This document shows positions 21,724-33,625 of a stretch of 64,000 nt of DNA, in pieces. The notes under the pieces are model-generated. The model was not told the origin of the DNA, ran no database searches, and saw only the letters and a program-made list of their open reading frames with translations. The position numbers and the translations under genes were made by a program. Position 1 is the first letter of the stretch, and each line of letters opens with the position of its first letter. Source of the DNA: Nephrocerus scutellatus (lineage: Eukaryota; Arthropoda; Insecta; Diptera; Pipunculidae); the NCBI GenBank assembly GCA_947095585.1, contig OX352761.1:80727267-80791266 (forward strand), in the 5' to 3' direction.

Positions 21724-22044
21724 AATGAAGCTTCTCAGTGGAGCGAAAAGATGTCAGCCCTTCGAAGGCAAGTGAGGAAACTCTTCAAGTCCGCCAAGAG
21801 GAGGGGCATTTGGCAGCAATACAGAGAAGCTCTCACAGCGTACAATACAGAGGGGTCGAAGAGCCAAACGCAGCAGTTTCCGCAACTTCTGCGAGGAAGT
21901 AGCCAATACTACAGCGTCTGCCAGACTGTTTAAAGCTATGGCAAAATATGCTAAAAATATAAAGGCATCACTGTTAGACCAGAACGGAAAGTTCTTCTCT
22001 TGAGAACACACTTCCCTGGAAGCACAGTGACCAATAACGAACTC

Positions 22045-22256
22045 GAGGTGGGCGTGAACGACCTAAGAGCTAGTAGGGAGGACTGGAAGAAAGCCTCGGA
22101 CATTTGCACAGAGCAAAGAATCCGATGGGCAATCAAAAGCTTCCATCACTATAAATCGGCAGGTGTAGACGGGATAATCCCTGCAGTTATGCAAGTCGGA
22201 TTAGACAACCTCCGTCCACATCTGGTGAGACTACTTAGAAGTAGTCTAGCACTCGC
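22045..22256 (+). repeat. 212-bp duplicated segment, copy 2
   Basis: Second copy, in the expected place directly upstream of RT. Confidence 0.85.
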
Positions 22257-24210
22257 GTATATACCGACAAGCTGGAGAAAGGCAAGGGTGGTGGGTGGAA
22301 GGTGGGGAAAAAATATCCCACCCATCCGAAGTCCTTCAGACCAATTAGCCCAACTTCGTTCGTCTTAAAGACCATCGAAAAAGTTATCAACAACTATATT
22401 AGGTCGAGAATACTGGAGAAAGAACCATTACATTCCAGTCAGCCTACATACAGAGCGGGCAGATTTACGGAGACCGCACTGTGGGATCTAACGGAAAGTA
22501 TAAAGTCTCTTGCCAGTAAGGAAATCGCGCTTTGCGCCTTCCTTGACATCGAAGGAGCATTCGACAATGCATCTCATGATGCGGTAAAAAGTGCTCTGGA
22601 GAGAAAGAAAGTAGACAGCACAATCACTAAATGGTTGTGCGAGATGCTGGGCACCAGAACAGCGGAGACTATAGTTGGTGACAAAACCATTATGGTCAAC
22701 ACTACAAGAGGATGCCCACAAGGAGGAGTATTGTCTCCCCTTCTGTGGAGCATCCTTGTAGACGAACTACTCTTGCGACTAGCTGAAGCAGGGACTTACG
22801 CCCAGGGCTACGCAGACGAAAAAGTCATCGTAGCTAGAGGGAAGTTCGAGACAGTGCTCTGTGACAAAATCCAACATGAATTAACCATCACGAGTAGATG
22901 GTGCCAAGAGGTGGGACTAAGGGTAAACCCTAACAAGACCACACTGGTTCCCTTCACCAACAGAAGGAAGTTGGGGCGTATACACCCGATTACCCTAAAT
23001 GGAGAAGAGATTAATATCAGCAAAGAGGTTAAATACCTGGGACTGATATTTGATAGTAGACTGCTCTGGAACAAACACCAACAAGCAGTGCTACAAAAAT
23101 CAAAAGGAGCAATCATGGTGTGCAGAAGGGTGGCAGAAAAATCGTGGGGAATAGCCCCAGAAGAATGCACTGGATGTACACCATGATAGTTATTCCAATG
23201 ATTACCTACGGAGCAGTTGCATGGGCGAACAGTTGCTAAGCACCACGAAAAGGGAGTTGAAAAAAGTACAGAGACTGGCCTGCGTTTTACCTACAGGGGC
23301 CATGAGAACCTGCCCAACAGCGGGCATGGAGGCAATCCTTGGGCTTCTCCCACTACACTTAGTGATAGAGAGTTAATCCATGGAAACCAGGTTACGTTTG
23401 AGCAAGGCAGGCTTCTTCACGGACAGCAGGGCAAGGGGGATATAAGAACCACTTACCAAGCTGATTCCTCTAGGGAGCATGCCGTGCGAATAAAGGAGCA
23501 AAAGCTCCGCTTGTAGGCCCCCCCCCCTTCTGTGGCATAGGATACCGCATAATGCGGGAAGAGGTACGCAGTATGGGTATGACAGCCGCTTCCGAAAGAT
23601 GGGAGAATCTCCCAGGCCTACAGCAAGAAAAGGAAATGTTGGGGAACTACATAACCTATATATTTGGGTATAACCCATAGAGGTCCCGCCTAATATTGGG
23701 ACTAAGTAGAAGTAATGTAAAAATCATTTCGGGTTTCCTAACAGGACATTGCAAGCTGAAGAGGCACCTAAAGAAGTTAAAAATAGAAGAGGATGGAAGC
23801 TGCAGACTCTGTGGGGAAGCGGAGGAGACCCCATTGCATCTACTCGACGAGTGCGGAGCAACGATCCGTCAGAGAAGAGACCACTTGGAAACCCACGCAA
23901 TCTCGGAGTCTGTGCGACATTCACTGAACCCGCTTCATATTATTGGATTCTTAGGAAGCATTGGTATGGACGGGGTGCTATAGGGACGGGCATGCACTAG
24001 CTCTATAGCACTAGTCAGGGGGAGCGTAATAGATCCATATGGCTCGCAGTGCTACAACACCCCATTTAACATCAACTTACTTCAGCCTAACGCCTCTATT
24101 TGTACTCAATCAAAAACTTCCAGAAACTTACAATCTTATTGACAGAAATATCCAGAAAAGACCAGAAAATTGTAACCTTATTCACTTATTTACAACTAAC
24201 GATACTTATA

Positions 24211-24306
24211 TAGGGTGTTTTTTTGGGAGGTTTGTTTTTCCGATAGATGTCGTTTTATTTTATGACAGTTGTTTTGTCAGCCACCACGACTATTTTTCAC
24301 AAATGT

Positions 24307-24343
<37 letters not shown>

Positions 24344-24458
24344 CATAATGATTTGCCAAACAATACTGAGTAGAAATGCCACTTTGAGCTGTCAAAACAA
24401 CTGTCATAAAATAAAACGACATCTATCGGAAAAACAAACCTCCCAAAAAAACACCCTA
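24211..24458. mobile_element. Mariner-like MITE 1
   Basis: This is a 248-bp element with long inverted ends: TAGGGTGTTTTTTTGGGAGG... to ...CCTCCCAAAAAAACACCCTA, about 65 bp each, with TA on both sides (24,209-24,210 and 24,459-24,460). The centre is a 34-base T run near 24,309-24,343. There is no transposase. TA targets fit the Tc1/mariner superfamily. A relative lies at 61,547-61,860. Confidence 0.8.
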
Positions 24459-25626
24459 TATATAATGAGTCATCTACTAAAAATAAACTAAATGTTTAAT
24501 CATGTTATTTTACAAAAGCCGGGCAAACCGCACAAACCTACTTTTTTGAACAGTGATTCAAACTTGCAGGCGGTTACATTTTAAATTTCAAATAATCTAA
24601 AGTCTTACATCCTAAAAGTATGCTACATAAAAGTGCTTATTTTTAGTATGCAGTATTTACATTGCGATTTTTTTTAGAATTCGAATTCTATAATACTCGT
24701 ATGCGCTACTTACTACATTTCGTAACAATAGTTTGTGTGGACCTTCAAGAGTACACGTTTTACACAGTGATATAAAACGCGACATAAGAAAAAGTCATCA
24801 TTTCGATTCCATCAATAAGCATGTTCGAGATTTGGAGATCTCCGTATCATCAGTATTCTCTGTAACTGAGACACGATTCCTCAAGGAAGAAGGAAACAAA
24901 ATTATTTAGGATTCACACTCTCCTCGCTATGCCGAGGAGAGTTTACTTTGATAACTTTTTATTGCTGACCTGGCAGATAGCTGAGAAAGTTGTTCGACTG
25001 AATGCAATCCCCTTCAGTGAGGAGGAAGAGAAAATCTCTGAGCCTCAGGTATCTCGACCTAATCTAAAGCATGAATTATAATGGACATGGGCACGCATGG
25101 GCGAATTTTCCAATATTCGTTAAGTTTCCGTCCACTTTCGCGCGCATGGGCCTGAGCGATTCTGGTCACTCTTTACATGTGTAAATTTGACATTTGTCTT
25201 TTTGATACGACAAACAGAGACAAATGCCAATGCAGGCAAAATTTTATTATAATCATTTGTTGTAATTACTCAAACATAAGAAAGCATTTCGTTGACATTT
25301 AACACTACTTTTACTATAACTCTCACGGTTTCGAACAGAACTGGGTTGCTGATTTTTTATTCAACCCGTACGAGCATTATACTTCAAAAATTTACTCGTT
25401 CCTTTTTATTCAATCGAGTTAATTATACCCTGTATTCTAACATAATTTCTTTTTTTTTTACTCTGAAATGAGTATATGTGTAAGGCAGAGTAGAAATAAG
25501 AGTTAATTCAATATATGGTCATACAACTTTGCTGTGATTTAATAAATAACGAACAAATATGCGTATAGGAGGCACAATTTTTCCCCACAAAACATCCACA
25601 AAGCTACCTGGACCTCTCCTGATCAC
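24459..25626. other. AT-rich stretch without a gene
   Basis: No coding signal seen. 25,458-25,500 (CTCTGAAATGAGTATATGTG... GGCAGAGTAG) recurs in inverted form at about 28,527-28,572. Confidence 0.5.
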
Positions 25627-27345
25627 ATGTACAACAACCAGATTGATCACATCGCTATAAGCCACAAGTGGCGATCATCATTGCTGGACGTTAGAGCCCG
25701 AAGAGCAGCAGACGTTAACAGCGACCACCACTTTGTGGTTGTCAGAATGCGATTGAAGCTCGCGGTCCGCTCAACCACACGAAGTCAAACAACGAGAAAG
25801 CCAGCTGTATCAGCACTGAAACCCCCAGATGTGAAACTGCAATACGTATCCCGCATACAACAGTCACTCTCTGAGATACAGCCCCGAACCCTAGAGTCTA
25901 AATGGGAGAAAACAGTAAATGCGTAAACGAAAGCAGCCTCAACCATTTCAGGTTATCCCTACAAAACTAAAAAAATGGGTATCATATAGCACATAGAACA
26001 CCATTCGTCAACGCCAATCCATAAACGCGGCCTCGGGTGTCGTGCGAAGCGCTTTAGAGCGGAAGTATAGCGATCGGGACCGGCAAGTTGGCCGTTCAGC
26101 TAGGAACGACAAACGAGCATGGGTAAGCGACATCGCAACACAAGCACACGAGCCGCTGATAGTAGAGAAACAAACTCGCTTGTAAGCTCGCCAACAAGAA
26201 ATACCACATCAACTACCCTTTTAAGGCAATAGACGTCTCTTTGATCCTTATGGAGGAAAAACAATTAATCACTTGGAGAGAACATTTTAAGAATTTTTGA
26301 ATTGTACTTCGCCAGGCACGTCCATCAACCCACATATGCACCCTAATAGGCTACATAACATGAGCTTCGCTAATCCTTCGTTGAATGAGATAAGGACAAA
26401 AATTCGTTCACTGCCATCAGGTAAAGCAGCAGGCAATGACAACATCTACGCAGAACTCCTTCAAGCCAACATCGAGTTATTTACGCGAATATTGCATGCG
26501 ATATATCAAAGTATCTGGGAATCTGTTACCATTCCATAGTCGTTAAAAGAAGGCTATTACTATTAAGTAAAAGCCCCAATTAAAGCAATTGCGAAAACTG
26601 GAGAGGAATTACCCTCCTAAACACCATAAACAAAGTGATCTCCTCAATAATACCTAGGCGCTTACGGAAAGATCCAACTTTGAGAAATGAACAAGCAGAA
26701 TTTCGCCCAAACCGTTCTTGTACTGATCAAATTAACAGTTTTTGTCTAGCTATGGTGTTCCGGAAAAACCCATTAACATCATCAAGGAGCTATACCGCGA
26801 CGCAACATGCCGCGTCATTCATAACGGTCATCTTGGCTCAGCTCAACATCAAAAAATTTTGGTGCTGACTCGGATGTGTGTTCTCATGTAATCAAGGCGC
26901 GACACTCCTATAGTATGCTTAATAATATCTGGAACTTCTCGCAAATCTCCCGGAATCTGAAGCTACCGATATTCAGATCTAACGTTTTCTCAGTACTCTT
27001 GTCATTATCACCAATCAAGACTTGTAGAGAATAACGCTGCAGGAAGGAATCGCAATCACCATCAGAGGACGAAAATGCAGCTGGATTGGGCAAACCTTGA
27101 GAAAGCCAGCGGACGATATTACGAAACTAGCGCTCGACTGGAATCCACAAGGAAGCCGCCGAGTTTGCCGTCCTAGCACGACGTCAAAAAGGACAATAGA
27201 AGAGGAAGCAAGATCCCAGGGGACAGAGTGGCATCTCTTGAAACCTCAGGCGATAAATCAAATTCATGGGCTGGCGTTTTTAGAAGACCTATGCTTCCCC
27301 ACGGAGTAAAGGAAAGAAAGAAAAGAGGAAGACTATTTGGTACCA
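25627..27345 (+). pseudogene. Badly decayed LINE ORF2
   Basis: Endonuclease C-terminus: NQIDHIAISHKWRSSLLDVR...ADVNSDHHFVV (25,639-25,745). RT fragments: IRSLPSGKAAGNDNIYAELL (about 26,404-26,463), an INKVISSIIPRRL stretch and EQAEFRPNRSCTDQI (about 26,691-26,735). C-terminal end: ITKLALDWNPQGSRR (27,115-27,159). Stops, frameshifts and missing parts, including the catalytic RT box, separate these. It is clearly distinct from the LOA copies; the clade is not assigned. Confidence 0.65.
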
Positions 27346-28226
27346 ACTAACGCCAAATCTGCTTCAAACTACTTGGAAAAATTCATTGTCTGAAAAACTC
27401 AAAACTATGCAAGCCCTCATAAAAGGGGCATCTCCCCCCCAACAAGATGGTGGTTTTCATGGCCTGGGGGTAAAAGTAAAAACACGTGATGTGAAGCTCA
27501 TTGGCATTGATTCCTTAATATACTTTTCCTTGTAGGACAAAAAGAATGCGTTCCGAGCTCTCAGAATAAAAAAAAACATTTACAAAAATGGTAATATAAT
27601 ATCTTTTTCTTGACAGAGGCGATTTTTTCTATGCCGGAAAAATCGTTGAGATTATTTAATAGTCAATATTCAGATATGCATTATTTTTTCATTTTATTTC
27701 ACTCCGTCAATTTTTGGATTTAATCTTTTTATTCTGAAAAAAATGCAGGGTGTTTTTCGACAGCTGTAGTTGTTTGTTACTTTCTTCTCTCTCTGATAGT
27801 AAAGAAAGTAAATTTTTTTATCTGACAGGGATTAGTGAAAATAATTATAGGATTTAACAGATCTGTAATTTTTTGTTTTCACCGATTTTTCCGACATAAA
27901 AAAAACCCCCCAGGATTAATAAAATAACTTGAAGAGAATGAAGAGCACAACTTTTAAATTTATTTGAGTAACTAATCACTTAATTGATCTAATGTAGAGT
28001 AGATATTATTCGATTGGTTTTCTTCATATCAGATAAATGTCAATGCCACGAGCAAAATATTTCTTTAGTTAATTCAGTTGCTCAAAGTACTTGTAAAAAT
28101 GTAAGGAAATAAAACTATAAAATTATTAAATACAATTAATGAAAATAATGAAATATATATAAATGTTCTTCCGTTTTTGCTTGAAGGTCCTAATAAAATT
28201 TTAAATTCTTAATGAAGTGTCATAAA
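27346..28226. other. AT-rich stretch without a gene
   Basis: Contains short imperfect inverted words (27,628-27,646 versus 27,879-27,900) but nothing identifiable. Confidence 0.5.
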
Positions 28227-28407
28227 AATAGCTGTATTTTATTTGCCGAGGAATAAGGAATTACAATAACAATAGCACAGTCGAATTTCTTCTTTGAAAT
28301 TTTGAATTCGAATGTCAAAACCAGCCAAACAGCAGGTTTTCACAATTCCAAAGAAGGAATTCGACAGTGCAATTGTTGTTGTTCCTCGGCAATTAAATAA
28401 GGCTATT
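28227..28407. mobile_element. MITE of the AATAGCTGTATTTTATT family, copy 1
   Basis: 181 bp. Left end AATAGCTGTATTTTATTTGC, right end ...GGCAATTAAATAAGGCTATT. The arms pair over about 70 bases with mismatches (CCGAGGAAT, ACAATAACAAT, GTCGAATTTCTTCTTTG). There is no coding content. A second copy is at 35,374-35,518. Confidence 0.75.
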
Positions 28408-29695
28408 ATTTCAAATAATAATATGGGTCTGTTCTTTTATTCAACACTATCAAGTAAATTTACCGGAGTTTACTGATCGAATGTTGCACGATGTAAAAAT
28501 ATTTTGTGTGTACACTGGATAACTATATTCGCTCTTACTCTGCCTTACGCTGATATTCATTTCAGAGTTAATAATAGGAATCTGTGTATACACCGTTTCC
28601 TGCTCGGTTCACAGCAAAAAACACAGAGTACTTAAGCGGTATTTTATTGCCGGAAAATAACACGCTATAAAAATTAAAAAATATAAATTCAGACGATGAA
28701 CTTGTTCTCCGCGATCATGTTGGTTTTGGATTCGTCTCAAGACGATCATGTTGGCTTAGCTAACGCCGGTAGGTATACAACACCATGGAAACCAGCAATA
28801 AAATATTTCTGTCGAGTTAACAACATCACCCAAAATAATGACGGACATAACATTGTGTATTGTGTGACTACACGGGCCCAGACGACGAATATGTTCGCGA
28901 ACAACGTGAAAAAATCATAATATTTTGAAATCACGCGTTTATGTTCACGAAACACGCGAAGAGCCCACACACGTATTAACCACACGAGCACAACATGTTA
29001 CGGCACACAAGTTCGTCGTCTTATTATTAGTATTTATTTCAGATTATAGACTTATTTGGGTAATTAACCTCAGCTGCATCCTCACCGAAGCCATTTTGAA
29101 AATAGGAGAAAATTGGTTGGTTGTTTTTTGTTTGTTGCGTATTTATCGGTTTGTTTGCATTTTATCGTTGCATTTACGTAATTTGTTTAACAAAGTCAAA
29201 ATTGAACGAACTCATTTTAGTGTTGCAGATTTACGCGAAAGTTGAATTTTTTATTGTTTGTGTTTTTTGTGTATCGGCTATTGAAATAGAATGCTGCAAG
29301 TACGCAGCTATGTACCAACTGTTTGTTTTTGTGTACCACTTCTATGCTAAATACAATATAAAAAATTACACAAATTAAAGCGCCTTCCTGCTTGCCTTCT
29401 AATTATATGAATAGCTCGTTTTAGAACATCTGTTGGTATGCCGTTGATCCAAGCTTTGCTACATATATTTGCTGAAAGGTTTAATTTTATTTTTTCATCG
29501 TTATATTTGCAAAGTTTTATTGTGGCGATAGTTTCCCGCTTTGTTGTGAAGGAAAAAAAAAGAAATAACAGTCAAGTGATTTAAAGTGGAAAAAATAAAA
29601 GGATGTGATTTAGTGCGTGGTAAAATAAATTCCCCCAGCTTAAACCATATTTAGGACTAATTAGAAATAAAAAAAGTTTTTAAATATAACAAAAT
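28408..29695 (+). other. Upstream region and probable 5' UTR of vtd
   Basis: No other gene is seen. It includes the inverted partner (28,527-28,572) of 25,458-25,500 and A-rich sequence before the ATG (AACAAAATATG). The transcription start cannot be placed; short open frames here have no similarity to known proteins. Confidence 0.4.
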
Positions 29696-32407
29696 ATGTT
29701 CTACGCTCATATTGTGCTGGCCAAAAAAGGGCCGTTAGCCAGAATTTGGTTAGCCGCCCATTGGGACAAAAAAATTACAAAAGCTCATGTTTTTGAGACC
29801 AATATCGAACAGTCAGTGGATGGCATAATGCAGCCAAAAGTAAAGCTAGCGCTTCGGACCTCAGGTCATCTTCTATTGGGAGTTGTGAGGATCTACTCGA
29901 GAAAAGCAAAGTACTTGTTGGCTGATTGTAACGAAGCTTTTGTTAAGATAAAGGTTAGATAAAAACTCTTACAAATAAAACAGTTTTTAAAATCTTTTCT
30001 ACTTTGCAGATGGCATTTAGACCGGGAATGGTTGATTTACCTGAGGGACATCGTGAAGCAAACGTCAACGCGATTACTTTGCCGGAGGTATTCCATGACT
30101 TTGACACGGCACTACCTGAACTCAATGACATTGATATCGAAGCTCAGTTTTCAATAAATCAGTCACGAGCCGATGAAATTACAATGCGTGAAGATTACGG
30201 TAGTATGTCCATGTCTTTGCACGACGATGGATTCGGTGACATGGGATTTGATGCAGATACTCCAGATTTAGTTCGTGAAGGCATGGATCCCCATGTTGAT
30301 GTAAGTGCTGTTAACCAAGAGATTAAAAATACTAATTTTATTTTCCGAATAGGAACACTTATTCGCAGAGGAATTAGGAAAAGACTTCGTTCAATCAAGA
30401 GAACAAATAAGAGGCAATTCTCGGGACATCGTCGGCGCTGATATTACAGATACGAATCTGGATGGAGACGGTTTTGGTGATGAGTTTGGCCGTGAGTATA
30501 AGTCATTGGAAGTGATATAAAGTTTGTTGTTTTATATTTATATTTTCGTGTAGACCCAGCCGTTGGATTGTTTGAGGGTGATCTCTTCGGTGAACCACCG
30601 ATAGCTCCACCTGCCGTAATTGATGTTACTCTACGGCCAGCTGACTATGAGTCGGACGATGATATAGGTCACTTCGACAGAGACCCACCGTCGCCAATGC
30701 CTAGTTCAGTCGGATCTCGACCTCCATCGGTTTTGAGGCAGCAGGAGGATGTAAGAGCGCCATCTGCGATCCTGCATCTTCATGAAATATCGCCGCCTCA
30801 TGACCAAGACCAAGAATGTGCTGGCACAGTTCTTACTGAACGCCGCCTTACAGGTGGACAATGTGAGGAAGCAGAACACGAAGACTTGATGACAGGAGTC
30901 GGTGGTGGCGCTGATCAGTCAACACTACTGCACAATGAAGAAGAGAGTTTCGCTTTAGCCCCAGTAGATGCGTCTGCGTATCGAGGGGTGACCAAAGCTA
31001 AAAGAAAACGAAAATTAATTGTCGATGAGGTTAAAAATATTTCAGGCGAAGAGATGAAAGCACAGTTAGCTAATACGTCAGATATTGTAACAACATTAGA
31101 TTTGGCGCCCCCGACGAAGAGGTGGTGAATCATCTGTAATTTTTAAGGGCTAAGGGCAAAGTTATAATTTTTTTCAATTTTTTCAAGGTTAATGTACTGG
31201 AAGGAAACTGGAGGTGTAGAAAAACTATTTTCGCTTCCTTCCCGCGATATTCCAGCACGTGGTTTGTTTACCAACTACCAGCGCCATTTGATATCTCACT
31301 TAGGGCAGCTGGAAGATTTTTCAGTACTAGGGCCGGCTGACGTTTTGGCACTGGATCAAATTCAACAGGAATATGAATCGCCGTCTACGGCACAAAGCAA
31401 GAGAGGACGCAAAAGAAAGCACGCTGTTCCTGTAGATCTGCCTGGGCCACCGCAAGCTCCCACTGATTCTATCAGTCCTGCTATTCCAAGCACCTTAGAT
31501 ATGACACATACTTTCAATGAACCAGAACCTGTGCGAGATACCGAAGCGACTTCACGTGTATCAGCTGTATCTTTAGACTTTGAAACAGCGGGTGTTAATG
31601 ACACTCTTATGGCACCACCGGCGACACCTGGTTTTGAGTATATGAGAAGTCCTGCTCAAATGTTTCCATTAACTGATCTAAGTGGACTGGGACAAACTAC
31701 ACCTCTCGGCGGAATACCTATGACCCCTGGAAATCTTGACCATGACATGGATATTCATGACGATTTCCATCACAGTGGATTGACACCGTTGCATAATGGT
31801 GGAATGACTCCAAATCACCCCAGCATTGAAAACATAGAGTCGATACCAATATTACCTGCTGATCAAGTATCTTCAATCCTCAGTGAGGCTGAGAATATGC
31901 CAGATACTTTGCATTATGCTGATCTAAATATCGAAGCAGCCCAAAAACCAACGGAATTTCCGCCTGACTGGAACGATTATGACTTTCCACAATCAGTGGG
32001 TGCTCACGTTAGTATTATAGATATTTATTGTTTTGGTATTCTACGTCTATCTTTAATTTGCAGCCTGGTGATGAACAACAGGAAAACGAGACTGATGAAC
32101 AGTTTGAGGAACGAGTGCTTAACAAACGAGCTGCGCAAATGTTTGTTTCTGTGCGAAATCGTTTGCACAAACAAGAAACAATTCTGCTTTCGGAAATGAC
32201 TCAACGAAATACAAGAAAACAGGTAAAAATATTTTTATTGTATAAAAAGTTCATTGGGTAAATATCTAATTTTTCTTATAGGCCGCTCAAAAGTTTTATT
32301 CTCTATTAGTACTTAAAAAATTCCGGGCTCTAAGCATTGCACAGACGGAGCCATACGCAGATATTATAGTTACACGTGGACCGATGTTTGATAACCCGAA
32401 ACTTTAA
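29696..32407 (+). CDS. vtd: Cohesin kleisin Rad21 (verthandi)
   Basis: Exons: 29,696-29,953; 30,010-30,300; 30,353-30,491; 30,554-31,121; 31,188-32,007; 32,064-32,222; 32,282-32,407 (786 codons plus stop). All introns are GT-AG and 52-66 bp. Rad21 closes the SMC1-SMC3 ring that holds sister chromatids. The N-terminus [20 protein letters not shown] (SMC3-binding) and the C-terminal winged helix [16 protein letters not shown]...PYADI (SMC1-binding, last ~50 aa) are strongly conserved. The middle has a basic [11 protein letters not shown] patch (about residues 377-387) and [16 protein letters not shown] across the exon 4-5 junction. A likely separase site is PDLVR|EG at Arg175, aligned with the known human site. 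The protein is somewhat longer than I recall for Drosophila Rad21 (about 715 aa). It looks intact. Confidence 0.95.
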
Positions 32408-33344
32408 AGAATAATACCTAGACTAGTTTTTAGTTATTATGTTATTGTAATTATTTGTTAAAAAATGGAGGTGTGGGCACAACACGACTTTCTTTTACGG
32501 ACGGCGCCGGAATTTTCAGTAACTATATATATTTTTTGCATTTTCTCATAGTAGTTTACTACTACGACTACCACTTCCGTTTGGCCGATTTCCGCCAAAA
32601 TCAACTGGGCCCTCCCAATTTATGTAAAAAGCTTAAATATGAATTTTCGTCTCAATCAATTCAGCCGTCTGGGCTGTAGAGTGGACACAGACACACAGAC
32701 AGATGTTTTTTTTTTTTTTTTTTGCTTTTTCTGACTTAGGAGATACGGTAATGGGTAAATCTGCAAAAATCCCGAGTTCGAAAATTTTCATGATTACGAT
32801 ACTATACTAATCTGATTTGTAGAAAAGTCCCAATTCAATCGTTTGCGACACGACTCAATGCATGAATGAACTATGTACACATTGTTAATGGTATTTACAA
32901 ATTTTGCTTTTTATTTTTGTATATAAAAATAGAATGGTAAATTTTTGATAACTAAGCTTAATTTTTAAAATTAAGCAAAATGTTCAATAAATATTTATTC
33001 GAACTAACGAATAAAATGTTTTTATTATTATAGAATTTTGCCTTTACATAAAAAATAGCAAGGATAATTGTTGTTGTTTTTTTAGAAGATGTGTTTACAT
33101 ATTTTTTTTCGACTGCATATTGCATATTTGGTCAGTCAAAGTTTAGCATATGAAAAAGGTTCAGTTTTAAACATTTTAACACAAAAAATGGCACATTTTT
33201 AATCCCAAATTAAATTTGTGTATTTAAATAAAATTGTAGGCATGCTAGCTACATAAATAATTACATATTATAATTACATTTTAACGGATCAAGATTACGT
33301 GGCTTTTAAAAAATTAAAAAAAAAAGTTTCGTTGTTCTACTTAA
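32408..33344. other. vtd 3' region and AT-rich flank
   Basis: The 3' UTR starts here. There is no strong AATAAA within the first 150 bases (only AATAAT at 32,410). From about 32,470 a GGACGGCGCCGG... stretch and GTGGACACAGACACACAGACAGATG followed by a T run (32,660-32,723) look like a retroelement 3' end. A clear AATAAA occurs at about 32,985. Confidence 0.4.
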
Positions 33345-33625
33345 AAATAATATTCGGCGCGACAGACCATTGCGGTTCAAGGCCTTACTTCTCGCAACCA
33401 TTTGTGTGTCATTGAGCATGTATATTTTTGCACACAAATTGAGACCTACAATTTAAGGCCGGATCCGAACGGCGAATTGAGAAGCATTCCGTGACAAGTT
33501 ATTACTCTCGGAACGTTTGTCACCCATTCGCGAGAGGTGGGACAGCGTGAAAAATACTTTTGGTGTACCACGAACCCCCTGCTCAGAAGTCCATGCTCTT
33601 ATCCACTGAGCCTCGGCTTATAAGT
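33345..33625 (-). mobile_element. tRNA-derived SINE
   Basis: Read on the minus strand, a pol III box A-like AGGCTCAGTGGATAAGAGC (33,595-33,613) is followed by a box B-like GGGTTCGTGGTACACC (about 33,561-33,577). A body with CGTTCGGATCCGGCCTTAAA and TGTAGGTC comes next, then an A/T tail region. The acceptor stem does not pair, so it is not a functional tRNA gene. The body resembles SINEs I associate with fly genomes. The exact ends are uncertain. Confidence 0.6.

Larger units (their letters stand above)
20914..23983 (+). pseudogene. LINE ORF2 remnant: endonuclease start, RT, Cys-rich end
   Basis: An acidic stretch (LEELEELEEIRLL) and an endonuclease N-terminus (VLVQEPWCYRGQIRGL, about 21,129-21,190) are kept; the rest of the endonuclease is lost by about 21,300. 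RT runs from about 22,320 to 23,186 with FLDIEGAFDNA, GCPQGGVLSPLLW and, at the catalytic box, YADE instead of YADD (about 22,810-22,821). After 23,186 the frame breaks repeatedly. A C-terminal CRLCGEAEETPLHLLDEC finger sits at about 23,802-23,856. The altered catalytic box alone would abolish polymerase activity. Confidence 0.75.
19440..24060 (+). mobile_element. Degraded LOA-type non-LTR retrotransposon, copy 1
   Basis: It contains a G-rich 5' part, an ORF1 with a DUF4780-like domain, an endonuclease start, RT and a C-terminal Cys-rich end. RT sequence such as GCPQGGVLSPLLW is typical of the LOA clade. Frameshifts, deletion of most of the endonuclease and an internal 212-bp duplication make it non-functional. 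The boundaries are approximate. Confidence 0.7.

Noticed and set aside
24039..24491. 150-aa frame with poly-Phe
   Set aside because: It is the MITE T-run and its inverted ends, not a gene.
28925..29378. 106-aa and 85-aa frames upstream of vtd
   Set aside because: AT-rich, hydrophobic by composition, overlapping each other, and without similarity; more likely UTR or upstream DNA.
31129..31187. Stop soon after TKRW in vtd, suggesting a broken gene
   Set aside because: This is intron sequence: GT at 31,122 and AG at 31,186-31,187 join the conserved TKR and LMYWKETGG.
33555..33625. tRNA gene on the minus strand
   Set aside because: Box A and B are present but acceptor and anticodon stems do not pair; a SINE head fits better.
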